64,000 nt of DNA from Clostridium_AW malenominatum. GTDB taxonomy: Bacteria; Bacillota; Clostridia; Clostridiales; Clostridiaceae. Made by a program: the position numbers and the translations under genes. Each line of letters opens with the position of its first letter. Within the stretch, counting starts at the first letter, position 1. Of the stretch, positions 16,387 through 26,072 are shown piece by piece. The notes beneath the pieces were generated by a model that searched no databases, was not told the origin of the DNA, and saw nothing but the letters and a program-made list of their open reading frames with translations. Location of the stretch: assembly GCF_039521365.1 (NCBI RefSeq), contig NZ_BAAACF010000003.1:248001-312000 (forward strand), in the 5' to 3' direction.

Positions 16387-18408
16387 TTATTTAAGTATAT
16401 TTAATAATATTCCACCGTATTGAACAATAACTGGTGCGAATACAAGGGAAACAATAGTCATAAGCTTTATAAGGATGTTCATTGATGGTCCTGATGTATC
16501 CTTGAATGGGTCACCAACTGTATCACCAACTACTGCAGCTTTATGAGCATAGCTTCCTTTTCCACCGTGAGTACCACCTTCAATGTACTTCTTAGCGTTA
16601 TCCCAAGCTCCACCAGCATTGGACATAAATATAGCAACTAAAACTCCAGTAACAACAGCCCCACCTATAAGTCCTCCAAGAGCTTCTTTACCTAAAAGTA
16701 ACCCTATTAAAAGAGGCACTACTATAGCTAAAACCCCAGGAAGAACCATTTCCTTAATAGCTGCTGCTGTAGAAATATCTACACATTTCTTATAGTCAGG
16801 CTTTCCTGTTCCTTCCATAAGACCTGGTATTTCCTTAAACTGTCTTCTAACTTCTTCGATCATTTCATTTGCTGCCTTACCAACGGATTCCATAGTTAAA
16901 GCACCAAATAGGAATGGTAACATACCACCTATAAATACACCAACTAATGTAATTGGATTTAATATATCTATAGATTTCATATCAACTGCTTGTGCATAGG
17001 ATGCAAATAATCCTAACGCAGTAAGTGCTGCTGAACCTATAGCGAAACCTTTACCAATAGCTGCTGTTGTATTTCCAACAGCGTCAAGTTTATCAGTAAC
17101 CTGTCTTACTTCCTTTGGAAGTCCTGCCATTTCAGCAATACCACCAGCATTATCTGATATTGGTCCGTAAGCATCAACTGCAACTGTAATTCCTGTAGTT
17201 GAAAGCATACCTACTGCTGATAGAGCTATACCGTAAAGTCCCATAGAAACGTTAGAAGCTCCATCCATTACGAAGAAAGCAACAATTACACCAACACAAA
17301 TTAAAACAATTGGCCATAATGTTGAATACATACCAACTGCAAGCCCTGAAATAACAGTTGTTGCAGGTCCTGTTTCAGATTGATTTGCAATCTTCTTAAC
17401 TGAATCATATTCATCTGAAGTATACATTTCAGTAATTTTACCTATTGCCATACCAACTACTAATCCAGCTGCTATAGCAAAGAATGCTTTTAAATTTCCA
17501 AATATTACATTACTTAATATGGCAGCAGCAATAATAACAATAACTCCGCCCATATATGTACCAGAGTTTAAAGCTTTTTGTGGATTTTCTGATTTACTAT
17601 TTCTTGCAAACATAACACCGATTATTGATGCAATTATTCCTATTGCTGAAAGTAAGAAAGGATACATAATTCCTTCTTTGTTTGCAAAAATAACAGATCC
17701 TAAAGTTAAAGCTGATATTATAGCTCCAACATAAGATTCAAAAAGGTCAGCTCCCATACCAGCAACGTCACCAACGTTATCACCAACGTTATCTGCTATA
17801 ACTGCTGGATTTCTTGGGTCATCTTCTGGTATTCCTGCTTCTACCTTACCAACTAGGTCAGCTCCAACGTCCGCAGCTTTAGTATAAATACCTCCGCCTA
17901 CACGTGCAAATAAAGCTATTGAGCTGGCTCCAAGTCCAAATCCTGTTATAAACTCAATATTTCCACCAAAAACGTAATAAGCAACTCCTAATCCAACGAT
18001 ACCTAAACCAACAACGGACAATCCCATAACTGCTCCACCTGAGAAAGCAATTTTTAATGCTTTGCTTTGACCGTGTTTTGCAGCCTCTGCTGTTCTTACG
18101 TTAGCCTTTGTAGCTACGTTCATTCCAAAGTATCCAGCAAGTATTGAGAATAATGCTCCAAATATAAAGCATACTGATGTTTGCCAGCTTACTAGGAATC
18201 CTAATACCGCAGCAACTACTGCAACGAATATTCCTAAATATTTATATTCAGTATTTAAGAAAGCCATAGCTCCGTCATGGATATGACCAGCTATTTCAGC
18301 CATCTTTCCATCTCCAGCGCTTTCTTTTGCGATAGAACTACTTAATACAAATGCAAATATAAGTGCTAATAGTCCTGCCAAAACAGTGTAAATTAAATAA
18401 GCGTTCAT
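16387..18408 (-). CDS. hppA: Membrane-bound ion-translocating pyrophosphatase
   Basis: A 673-residue protein with about 16 membrane helices. It hydrolyses PPi and pumps Na+ and/or H+. The PPi site is seen in GADLVGKVEAGIPEDDPRNP and DNVGDNVGDVAGMGADLFE, with a second acidic cluster DAYGPISDNAGGIAEM and a third near GDTVGDPFKDTSGPS. The determinant GNTTAAIGKG carries Ala where K+-independent enzymes have Lys, so this is the K+-dependent class, in which Na+ pumping is common. It lies between secG and rnr with its own terminator. Confidence 0.96.
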   Translation of the reverse strand: MNAYLIYTVLAGLLALIFAFVLSSSIAKESAGDGKMAEIAGHIHDGAMAFLNTEYKYLGIFVAVVAAVLGFLVSWQTSVCFIFGALFSILAGYFGMNVATKANVRTAEAAKHGQSKALKIAFSGGAVMGLSVVGLGIVGLGVAYYVFGGNIEFITGFGLGASSIALFARVGGGIYTKAADVGADLVGKVEAGIPEDDPRNPAVIADNVGDNVGDVAGMGADLFESYVGAIISALTLGSVIFANKEGIMYPFLLSAIGIIASIIGVMFARNSKSENPQKALNSGTYMGGVIVIIAAAILSNVIFGNLKAFFAIAAGLVVGMAIGKITEMYTSDEYDSVKKIANQSETGPATTVISGLAVGMYSTLWPIVLICVGVIVAFFVMDGASNVSMGLYGIALSAVGMLSTTGITVAVDAYGPISDNAGGIAEMAGLPKEVRQVTDKLDAVGNTTAAIGKGFAIGSAALTALGLFASYAQAVDMKSIDILNPITLVGVFIGGMLPFLFGALTMESVGKAANEMIEEVRRQFKEIPGLMEGTGKPDYKKCVDISTAAAIKEMVLPGVLAIVVPLLIGLLLGKEALGGLIGGAVVTGVLVAIFMSNAGGAWDNAKKYIEGGTHGGKGSYAHKAAVVGDTVGDPFKDTSGPSMNILIKLMTIVSLVFAPVIVQYGGILLNILK

Positions 18409-18491
18409 GTTGATCCCCCTACTATAAGATTTTATTATGTATATAAATTTTATATAAAAATATATAAAAATATATAAATATTAACTACTAG

Positions 18492-18719
18492 TTACACTAA
18501 ATTAAGTGCTAAAGTTATTGCACCTAATAATAATGCACATACCACGGTTAATTTTGACATTGCAGACTCAAAAGTTCTGCTCTTATTCTTTGAATAAAAA
18601 CTCTCGCTAGTCCCACCTGTCATTAAGTTAAAACCAGAAGTTTTAGCTGGTTGAGCAAGAATTGAACCAATTAAAACGAAACATACTATTATCTGCATAG
18701 ATATTAAAAAAGTTTTCAT
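18492..18719 (-). CDS. secG: Preprotein translocase subunit SecG
   Basis: A 75-residue protein with two membrane helices and the loop QPAKTSGFNLMTGGTSESFY typical of SecG. It assists SecYEG export. The ATG at 18719 (MKTFLIS) is taken as start because GGAGG lies 8 bases upstream; an ATG 5 codons earlier lacks one. Confidence 0.93.
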   Translation of the reverse strand: MKTFLISMQIIVCFVLIGSILAQPAKTSGFNLMTGGTSESFYSKNKSRTFESAMSKLTVVCALLLGAITLALNLV

Positions 18720-18841
18720 TATCAAAACCTCCAAATTTATAATCCACCATATTAGTTTTTCAACACATTATATTTTAACACAAGTTTTCTTATAGAACAA
18801 CGAATTTGTGAATTATATAGTAAAGTTTTTATTAAACCTAA

Positions 18842-18877
18842 GGAGAAGTGCATTTTTTGTATTATTGACACTTCTCC
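18842..18877 (-). terminator. Terminator of the glycolytic operon
   Basis: GGAGAAGTG pairs with CACTTCTCC on the minus strand, followed by TTAGGTTTAAT. It lies just downstream of eno. Confidence 0.7.
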
Positions 18878-18900
18878 ATAAATATATAACAGTTTATTTA

Positions 18901-20196
18901 TTATTTTTTAATATTATAGAAAGTATTCATTCCTCTATACTCAGCTGCATCTCCTAATTCTTGCTCAATTCTTAATAATTGATTGTACTTAGCAACTCTT
19001 TCACTTCTAGCAGGTGCCCCTGTTTTTATTTGTCCTGCGTTAACTGCTACAACTAAATCAGCTATAGTTGTATCTTCAGTTTCTCCTGATCTATGAGAAA
19101 CAACTGCAGTATATCCTGCTCTTTCTGCCATTTCTATAGCATTCAAAGTTTCTGTTAATGTTCCTATTTGATTTAATTTTATAAGTATTGAGTTAGCAAC
19201 TTTTCTTTCAATACCCATTTTTAATCTATCAGTGTTAGTAACAAATAAGTCGTCTCCAACTATTTGAATTTTGCTTCCAAGTCTGTCAGTCATTAGCTTC
19301 CAGCCTTCCCAATCTTCTTCTGCCATACCATCTTCTATGGAGATTATTGGATACTTTTCTACTAAGTTAGCATAGTACTCTACCATCTCTGCAGGAGTTA
19401 GTACTTTTCCTTCTCCTTCTAAATGATATTTTCCATCTTTAAATATTTCTGATGATGCTGGGTCAAGAGCTATAAATATTTCTTTTCCTGGTGTGTAGCC
19501 AGCTTTTTCTATAGCTTCAACAATAACTTGAATAGCTTCTTCATTAGAGCTTAAGTTTGGTGCAAAACCGCCTTCATCACCTACGCCTGTGTCATAGCCT
19601 TTAGACTTTAGAAGAGATTTTAAAGTATGATATACTTCTGCGCTCATTCTTAAAGCTTCACTAAAACTTGGCGCTCCTACTGGCATAATCATAAATTCTT
19701 GAAGGTCTACGTTATTGTCTGCGTGTTTTCCTCCATTTATTATGTTCATCATTGGTAGTGGAAGAACCTTTGCATTTACTCCTCCTATGTATTGATATAG
19801 GCTTAATCCTAAAGCCTCAGCTGCTGCTCTTGCACATGCAAGGGATACTCCCAGCATAGCATTGGCCCCAAGTTTTCCTTTATTATCAGTTCCATCAAGA
19901 GCTATCATAGTTTTGTCTATTATAACTTGGTCAAAAACATTTAATCCTATTAACTCTGAAGCTATTAAAGTGTTAACATTATCAACAGCCTTTAATACAC
20001 CCTTACCATTATATTTTGCTTTGTCCCCATCTCTTAATTCTACCGCTTCAAATATTCCAGTGGATGCCCCTGATGGTACCGCTGCTCTTCCTACTGTTCC
20101 ATCTTCTAATACTACATCTACTTCAATTGTTGGAAAGCATCTTGAATCCAACACCTGTCTTCCTACAACATCAACAATTTCCAAATAATTTCTCAT
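18901..20196 (-). CDS. eno: Enolase
   Basis: A 431-residue enolase converting 2-phosphoglycerate to phosphoenolpyruvate. It shows RQVLDSRCFPTIEVDV, GASTGIFEAVELRD, the catalytic DEGGFAPN region, metal ligands in FIALDPASSE, SIEDGMAEEDW and VGDDLFVTN, and the SHRSGETEDT signature. It is the last gene of the gap-pgk-tpi-gpmI-eno operon, 17 bases after gpmI. Confidence 0.98.
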   Translation of the reverse strand: MRNYLEIVDVVGRQVLDSRCFPTIEVDVVLEDGTVGRAAVPSGASTGIFEAVELRDGDKAKYNGKGVLKAVDNVNTLIASELIGLNVFDQVIIDKTMIALDGTDNKGKLGANAMLGVSLACARAAAEALGLSLYQYIGGVNAKVLPLPMMNIINGGKHADNNVDLQEFMIMPVGAPSFSEALRMSAEVYHTLKSLLKSKGYDTGVGDEGGFAPNLSSNEEAIQVIVEAIEKAGYTPGKEIFIALDPASSEIFKDGKYHLEGEGKVLTPAEMVEYYANLVEKYPIISIEDGMAEEDWEGWKLMTDRLGSKIQIVGDDLFVTNTDRLKMGIERKVANSILIKLNQIGTLTETLNAIEMAERAGYTAVVSHRSGETEDTTIADLVVAVNAGQIKTGAPARSERVAKYNQLLRIEQELGDAAEYRGMNTFYNIKK

Positions 20197-20213
20197 TATA
20201 AAATCCTCCTTTA

Positions 20214-21749
20214 TTATTTGCCTATAAGGCTTTTTCCTGTCATTTCCTTTGGAACTTCTAGTCCCATTTCATTTAATATAGTTGGAGCAATATCTGCTAG
20301 TATTCCTCCGTATCTTAATCCCTTTTCTTTAGAGTGGTTACTAATATATATAAATGGCACCTCATTTGTAGTATGAGCAGTCATTGGCTGTCCTGTAGAG
20401 AAATCTATCATTTGCTCTGAGTTTCCATGGTCTGCAGTTAAGAAAACTGTACCATTCTTTTCTAGTATTTTATTCACTATTTTTCCCATACAAATATCTA
20501 CCGTTTCTACAGCAGTTTTTGCCGCTTCAAAGACCCCTGTATGACCTACCATATCTGGGTTAGCAAAGTTTAATATAATTAAGCTGTATTCATCTTTGTC
20601 AATTCTTTTTAAAACTTCTTCTGTTACTTCGTAAGCACTCATCTCTGGCTTTAAATCATAAGTTGCCACCTTTGGAGAAGGTATTAATGCTCTATCTTCT
20701 CCTTCATTAGCCTTTTCTATTCCTCCGTTAAAGAAGAAGGTAACATGAGCATATTTTTCCGTTTCAGCTATTCTAAGCTGCTTGAGTCCTAAGCTACTTA
20801 CATATTCCCCTAAGGTATTTGAATATGTCTCTGGCTCATAGGCAACCTTAACATTTTCTATGGTTACATCGTATTGTGTCATGGTAACAAAGTTTAAATT
20901 TAAACTTTCCCTTTTGAATCCATCAAAAACTCTGTCATTTATAGCTCTAGTTAATTGTCTTCCCCTATCCGGCCTAAAGTTAAAGAATATAACTGAATCT
21001 CCATTTTTTATAGTAGCAACAGGTCTTTCATCCCTTACAATCACCGTAGGTAAAACAAATTCATCCGTTTTATTGTCATTATAAGACAGGTCTACAGCTT
21101 CCACGGCGAAATTAGCTTTTTCTCCTTCTCCTAACACTATAGCATTATAAGCTAAGTTAGTTCTTTCCCATCTCTTATCTCTATCCATAGCATAATATCT
21201 ACCGGATATTGTAGCTACTTCTCCAACACCTACTTCTTTCATAAAGTTTTCTATATCTAGTATATATTCCTTTGCAGAAGATGGCGGAACATCTCTTCCA
21301 TCTAAAAACCCATGAAGGTATACCTTATTTAAGCCCTTTTTCTTAGCTAAGGTTAAAAGAGCTTTTACATGGTATATGTGTGAATGAACTCCACCGTCGG
21401 AAAGTAGTCCTAAAAGATGAAGAGCGCCATTACTTTCTAAGGCTTTATCCATGGCTTCATTTATAGCTTTATTTTCGTAAAAATCACCGTCATCTATAGC
21501 TTTAGTAATTCTAGTTAATTCTTGATATATAATCCTACCTGCTCCAATATTTAAGTGCCCTACTTCTGAGTTTCCCATTTGTCCCTCTGGAAGCCCCACA
21601 CTCAAAGCACTTGCTTTTAAATGAGTATTAGGATAATTATTAACTATGCTATCGTAGTTTGGCTTGTTAGCAGCTAAAATAGCATTACCGTCTACCTTAT
21701 TGCTTATACCAAATCCGTCTAAAATCATTAGCATTACTGGCTTAACCAT
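20214..21749 (-). CDS. gpmI: 2,3-bisphosphoglycerate-independent phosphoglycerate mutase
   Basis: A 511-residue Mn-dependent mutase of the alkaline-phosphatase fold. Metal ligand Asp11 is in LMILDGFG, nucleophile Ser61 in GQMGNSEVGHL, and further metal ligands in NFANPDMVGHTG and LTADHGNSEQM. It interconverts 3- and 2-phosphoglycerate. It lies 3 bases downstream of tpiA and so is tightly coupled. Confidence 0.98.
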   Translation of the reverse strand: MVKPVMLMILDGFGISNKVDGNAILAANKPNYDSIVNNYPNTHLKASALSVGLPEGQMGNSEVGHLNIGAGRIIYQELTRITKAIDDGDFYENKAINEAMDKALESNGALHLLGLLSDGGVHSHIYHVKALLTLAKKKGLNKVYLHGFLDGRDVPPSSAKEYILDIENFMKEVGVGEVATISGRYYAMDRDKRWERTNLAYNAIVLGEGEKANFAVEAVDLSYNDNKTDEFVLPTVIVRDERPVATIKNGDSVIFFNFRPDRGRQLTRAINDRVFDGFKRESLNLNFVTMTQYDVTIENVKVAYEPETYSNTLGEYVSSLGLKQLRIAETEKYAHVTFFFNGGIEKANEGEDRALIPSPKVATYDLKPEMSAYEVTEEVLKRIDKDEYSLIILNFANPDMVGHTGVFEAAKTAVETVDICMGKIVNKILEKNGTVFLTADHGNSEQMIDFSTGQPMTAHTTNEVPFIYISNHSKEKGLRYGGILADIAPTILNEMGLEVPKEMTGKSLIGK

Positions 21750-21752
21750 ATT

Positions 21753-22508
21753 TTACCCCCTGTTGTAGTTTACAATGGCTCCAAATTCTTCTGCCTTTAG
21801 ACTTGCTCCTCCAACTAAAGCTCCATCAATATGAGGCATTGACATTTGCTCTTTAATAGTAGAAGGTTTAACTGAACCACCATACTGTATTCTTACTTTT
21901 TCACTAACTTCTTTTCCATATAAGCTTTCTATTATACTTCTAATGTAGCCTATAGTTTCATTTGCTTCTTCTGAAGTGGCAGTTTTACCAGTACCTATTG
22001 CCCAAATAGGCTCATAGGCAATAACTAAAGCTTCTACTTCTTTTTCTATTAAACCTAATAAAGCAAGCTTCATTTGACTTCCTATAACTTCCTTGGTTAT
22101 TCCGCTTTCTTTTTCTTCTAAGCTTTCACCAACACAAAGAATTGGCATTATATCATGCTTTAAAGCTGCTTTTATTTTTTTATTTACAATTTCATCTGTT
22201 TCATTAAAATATTGTCTTCTTTCACTATGTCCAATAATAACATAATCTACCCCTAGGGACTTAAGCATACCTGGGGATATCTCTCCCGTGAAAGCTCCCT
22301 TTTCTTCAAAATATATATTTTGAGCGCCAAGTTTTATATTTGACCCTATTATAGTCTTTTTAACTTCTGAAAGACAAACAAAGGTTGGACAAACCACTAC
22401 TTCACAATGGGCACCTTCCACTAAAGGCTTTAATTCCTCTACTAGTTTAACCGCTTCTTCAATAGTATTATGCATCTTCCAGTTACCTGCTATTATAGCT
22501 TTACGCAA
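21753..22508 (-). CDS. tpiA: Triosephosphate isomerase
   Basis: A 251-residue TIM barrel with Asn9/Lys11 (GNWKMH), catalytic His94 (IIGHSERR) and Glu166 (AYEPIWAIGTG). The TTG at 22508 is taken as start: AGAGGGGG lies 8 bases before it and it gives the standard beginning MRKAIIAGNWK. An in-frame ATG 9 codons upstream would overlap pgk and lacks a ribosome site. Confidence 0.97.
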   Translation of the reverse strand: MRKAIIAGNWKMHNTIEEAVKLVEELKPLVEGAHCEVVVCPTFVCLSEVKKTIIGSNIKLGAQNIYFEEKGAFTGEISPGMLKSLGVDYVIIGHSERRQYFNETDEIVNKKIKAALKHDIMPILCVGESLEEKESGITKEVIGSQMKLALLGLIEKEVEALVIAYEPIWAIGTGKTATSEEANETIGYIRSIIESLYGKEVSEKVRIQYGGSVKPSTIKEQMSMPHIDGALVGGASLKAEEFGAIVNYNRG

Positions 22509-22524
22509 TTCAAAATCCCCCTCT

Positions 22525-23721
22525 TTACTTATCATTCAAAGCTGCAATTCCTGGCAATTCTATTCCTTCTAAGAACTCCAAGGAAGCTCCTCCGCCTGTG
22601 GATATATGAGTCATTTCCTCTCCAAATCCTAACTGATTAACAGCTGCAGCACTGTCTCCTCCACCTATAACTGTAGTAGCTTCTGATTCTGCCATTGCCT
22701 TTGCCACTTCAATTGTTCCACTAGCAAAATTATCAAATTCAAATACTCCCATTGGTCCATTCCAAATTACAGTTTTAGCTTTTTTAACTTCTTCAGCATA
22801 AATTGTAGCTGTTTTTGGTCCTATGTCTAATCCCATGTAGCCTTCTTTAATATTTTGGTTTTCTGTTATAATAGGATTAGCATCTGCTGCAAACTTATCA
22901 GCAACCACATTATCAATAGGTAAAAGTAATTTTACTCCCTTAGCTTTTGCTTTTTCTATCATTTCTTTAGCATACTCTACCTTATCTTCCTCAACTAATG
23001 AGTTTCCAATAGTAAAGCCCTGAGATTTTAAGAATGTGTAACTCATTCCCCCCCCAATAATTAATGTATCTACTTTTTCCAGCAAGTTATTTATAACATT
23101 AATCTTATCTGATACCTTTGCTCCTCCTAGTATTGCAACAAAAGGTCTTACTGGGTTTTCAACTGCTTCTCCTAAAAATTTTAATTCCTTTTGAATTAAA
23201 TATCCACATACTGAAACAGGTAAAAACTCTGTAACCCCTACTGTAGAGCAATGTGCTCTGTGAGCAGTTCCAAAGGCGTCATTTACAAAGATATCTGCAA
23301 GAGATGCTAATTCTTTAGAAAAGTTTTCTTCATTTTTAGTTTCTTCTTTTCTAAACCTAGTATTCTCTAAAAGAAGTATGTCTCCATCCTTCATTTTTTC
23401 CACTGATGCCTTAGCCTTTTCTCCAACTACATTATCATCCGCCGCAAAAACTACTTCTTTTCCTAATAGTTCAGATAACCTTTTAGCTACAGGCGCTAAG
23501 GATAATTCAGGTTTTACTTCTCCCTTTGGTTTCCCCATGTGTGAACATAAAATTACTTTCGCACCTTTTCCCATTAAATATTTAATTGTAGGAATAGCTC
23601 CTATTAATCTATTTTCATCTGTTATTTTTCCATCCTTTAAAGGCACATTAAAATCGCATCTTACCAAAGCTTTCTTGCCCTTTAACTCTATATCTTCTAT
23701 GGTATTTTTATTTAAACTCAT
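22525..23721 (-). CDS. pgk: Phosphoglycerate kinase
   Basis: A 398-residue kinase: substrate-binding RCDFNVPL at the N-terminus, LCSHMGKPKGE, the hinge region, and the nucleotide site GGGDSAAAVNQLG near the end. It makes ATP from 1,3-bisphosphoglycerate. It follows gapA by about 100 bases containing a weak hairpin and precedes tpiA. Confidence 0.98.
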   Translation of the reverse strand: MSLNKNTIEDIELKGKKALVRCDFNVPLKDGKITDENRLIGAIPTIKYLMGKGAKVILCSHMGKPKGEVKPELSLAPVAKRLSELLGKEVVFAADDNVVGEKAKASVEKMKDGDILLLENTRFRKEETKNEENFSKELASLADIFVNDAFGTAHRAHCSTVGVTEFLPVSVCGYLIQKELKFLGEAVENPVRPFVAILGGAKVSDKINVINNLLEKVDTLIIGGGMSYTFLKSQGFTIGNSLVEEDKVEYAKEMIEKAKAKGVKLLLPIDNVVADKFAADANPIITENQNIKEGYMGLDIGPKTATIYAEEVKKAKTVIWNGPMGVFEFDNFASGTIEVAKAMAESEATTVIGGGDSAAAVNQLGFGEEMTHISTGGGASLEFLEGIELPGIAALNDK

Positions 23722-23756
23722 AATATCACCCTTTCTTTATAATGAATAACGTAAGT

Positions 23757-23802
23757 AAAAGGGGCTTGCCTTATAGCCCTAACTACAAACAAAACCCCTT
23801 TT
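23757..23802 (-). terminator. Weak hairpin between gapA and pgk
   Basis: AAAAGGGG pairs with CCCCTTTT across a 30-base loop. It may partly terminate or process the transcript so that gapA exceeds the downstream genes. Confidence 0.45.
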
Positions 23803-23824
23803 AGCTAATATTAATTATAAGCTA

Positions 23825-24832
23825 TTATAATCTATCCGCAACGTATTTAGTTAAATCTGCTAATCTTTGTGAGTAACCCCATTCATTATCGTACCAGGAG
23901 ATAACTTTAACCATTCTTTCTCCTATCTTCATAGTTGAAAGTCCGTCAACTATTGAAGATCTTTCATCTCCTCTGTAATCTATGGAAACTAGCGGTTCTT
24001 CACTATATCCTAATATTCCCTTCATATCTGTTTCTGATGCTTTTTTGAAAGCTGCATTTATTTCTTCTACAGAAGCATCCTTTCCTAATGTACAAACTAG
24101 GTCCGTTACTGAAACTGTTGGGGTTGGTACCCTTATAGCTAAACCATTTAATTTCCCTTTTAATTGTGGTAAAACTAAAGCCACTGCTTTAGCTGCACCA
24201 GTTGTTGTTGGAATCATAGCTTCTGCTGCTGCTCTTGCTCTTCTTAAATCTTTGTGTGGAGCATCTAAAATCTGTTGGTCATTTGTATAGGAGTGAATTG
24301 TTGTCATAAGTCCTTCTACTATACCAAATTCTCTATCTAAAACCTTAGCAAATGGTGCTAAGCAGTTAGTTGTACAAGATGCATTAGATATAATATTATG
24401 CTCTGCTGGATTGTATTTTTCTTCATTAACCCCTAAAACTATAGTGATATCTTCATCTTTAGCTGGTGCTGATATAATTACCTTTTTAACTCCTGCTTCA
24501 ATATGTGCCTTAGCCTTATCTGCATTAGTAAATAATCCTGTACACTCTAATACTATATCAGCTCCTAATTCTCCCCATGGTATGTTTTTAGGATCTCTTT
24601 CTGCGTATATTCTAATTTCTTTTCCATTTACTATTATTGAATTTTCTGTAGCTTCTACCGTTCCATCAAATTTTCCATAAAGTGAGTCATATTTTAATAA
24701 ATGCTTCAATGTAGATGGAACTGTTAAATCATTAATCCCAACTACTTCTAATTCTCCATTGTATTTTTTCACTAAAGCCTTAAATACATTTCTACCTATT
24801 CTTCCAAAACCATTAATACCAACTTTAATCAT
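23825..24832 (-). CDS. gapA: Glyceraldehyde-3-phosphate dehydrogenase (NAD)
   Basis: A 335-residue enzyme with the Rossmann motif NGFGRIGRNVF, Asp35 (GINDLT) indicating NAD preference, and catalytic Cys153 in SNASCTTNCLAP. It is the first structural gene behind cggR, the arrangement in which CggR represses glycolysis when fructose-1,6-bisphosphate is low. Confidence 0.98.
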   Translation of the reverse strand: MIKVGINGFGRIGRNVFKALVKKYNGELEVVGINDLTVPSTLKHLLKYDSLYGKFDGTVEATENSIIVNGKEIRIYAERDPKNIPWGELGADIVLECTGLFTNADKAKAHIEAGVKKVIISAPAKDEDITIVLGVNEEKYNPAEHNIISNASCTTNCLAPFAKVLDREFGIVEGLMTTIHSYTNDQQILDAPHKDLRRARAAAEAMIPTTTGAAKAVALVLPQLKGKLNGLAIRVPTPTVSVTDLVCTLGKDASVEEINAAFKKASETDMKGILGYSEEPLVSIDYRGDERSSIVDGLSTMKIGERMVKVISWYDNEWGYSQRLADLTKYVADRL

Positions 24833-24906
24833 AAAAATACCCTCCTTAATATTGTAAAACTTATATTACCCTTATTAAATTTGGTAATATATTTAAATTT
24901 ACTAAT

Positions 24907-25938
24907 TTAATTTTCATTAAAAAGTCTTACCATTTTCCTTGCAGCACCTTCATCGGTTATCAAAATTCCATTTTTATTATTTAATTCAGTGGCAATTATA
25001 GCTTCAGCCTTGCTTTCTCCACCCGACACTGCAATTATATGTTCAACATTTCCTATATGTTCATTTTTTATTCCCATAGTAGGATTGGAATATACTATTT
25101 TTCCTTCTCTATCAAAATAATAACCAAAGGCTTCTCCTACAGCTTTCTTTAAGTTTAACATTTCCATTTCTTCTTCAGATAGCCCTCTTCGTCTAGCCAT
25201 TTCATCAGCTCTTCCTATGCCATAAATTAATATATTAGCACTATATATTACATCTAAAATATCTTTAACAGACTTTTCTTTAACCATGGCATTTACTGCT
25301 TCACTACTTAAGTTATCAGGAACATGCAAAAGCTTGTAATTGCAGTTTAATTTATTAGCAAGATTTGATACTAGAGTGTTAGCTTGAGTTTCTAAATTTC
25401 TACCCATACCTCCCCTTGCAGGCACAACAATCATATTATTTAAATTATTAATTTTAGGCATGCTTTCCACTACATCTTTTACTGTAGTTCCTCCAGTTAT
25501 AGCAATAATACTGCTATCGCTTAAAATACTCTTTAAATAATTTGCAGCAACTTTTCCCAACTCTTTCATTACATTTAAATCTTCATCTAAATTTCCTGGA
25601 ACTATTATAACATCTCTAATTCCTAGCGCTTGCCGAATTATGTTTTCTAAATCATTTAATCCTTTAGTTTGGTGTATGTAATTCTTAAGCTTATCTATAA
25701 CTTCTTCTCCCTGAGGCGTAATTACCATTCCTGGAAGAGTTATCTCTATAAAGTTTTGTTCTTTTAAAAAATTGATTTCTGTTCTAACAATTCTTTCACT
25801 TAACTCTAAGTTTCTAGAAAGCATTCTTCTTCCAATAGGTTGACTGTAATAAATATTTCTTAATATATTATACCTTTTTTCCATTAATTCTATCATCTCA
25901 GGTATAATTTTCTGCTGTATTTTTAATACTTCTTCCAA
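24907..25938 (-). CDS. cggR: Central glycolytic genes regulator CggR (SorC family)
   Basis: A 343-residue repressor: an N-terminal winged helix (about 15-75, QPIGRRMLSRNLELSERIVRTEINFLKEQ) and a large sugar-phosphate-binding domain with GGTTVKDVVESM, PARGGMGRN and GIGRADEMARRRG. The TTG at 25938 is favoured as start because GAGGTG lies 6 bases before it and the resulting MEEVLKIQQK aligns with CggR N-termini. A TTG 7 codons upstream falls inside the operator. It is autoregulated and heads the glycolytic operon. Confidence 0.95.
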   Translation of the reverse strand: MEEVLKIQQKIIPEMIELMEKRYNILRNIYYSQPIGRRMLSRNLELSERIVRTEINFLKEQNFIEITLPGMVITPQGEEVIDKLKNYIHQTKGLNDLENIIRQALGIRDVIIVPGNLDEDLNVMKELGKVAANYLKSILSDSSIIAITGGTTVKDVVESMPKINNLNNMIVVPARGGMGRNLETQANTLVSNLANKLNCNYKLLHVPDNLSSEAVNAMVKEKSVKDILDVIYSANILIYGIGRADEMARRRGLSEEEMEMLNLKKAVGEAFGYYFDREGKIVYSNPTMGIKNEHIGNVEHIIAVSGGESKAEAIIATELNNKNGILITDEGAARKMVRLFNEN

Positions 25939-25954
25939 TCGAAGCACCTCACTG

Positions 25955-25990
25955 GTCAATATTTGTCCCGCTAATTATTTTTTAGTCCCA
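25955..25990 (-). promoter_or_regulatory. CggR operator
   Basis: Minus-strand TGGGAC (25985-25990) and CGGGAC (25965-25970) repeat with a 20-base period, and the second copy is followed after 6 bases by TGAC. This matches the direct-repeat CggR operator known in Bacillus (CGGGAC-N6-TGTC repeated at 20 bases). It lies just downstream of the -10 box. Confidence 0.8.
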
Positions 25991-25995
25991 CTTAT

Positions 25996-26024
25996 ATTAT
26001 AAACCAATTCTATAAATTTTCCAA
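25996..26024 (-). promoter_or_regulatory. cggR-gapA operon promoter
   Basis: Minus-strand TTGGAA and TATAAT (25996-26001) are separated by 17 bases, immediately upstream of the CggR operator, so bound repressor would block the start region. Confidence 0.6.
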
Positions 26025-26072
26025 TAGAAAATATTAATTAAAAATAAAATTTAAATAGAGAAAGAGAGACAA

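Noticed and set aside
22508..22535. ATG start for tpiA overlapping pgk
   Set aside because: No ribosome site precedes it, whereas the TTG at 22508 has an ideal one and gives the standard TIM N-terminus.
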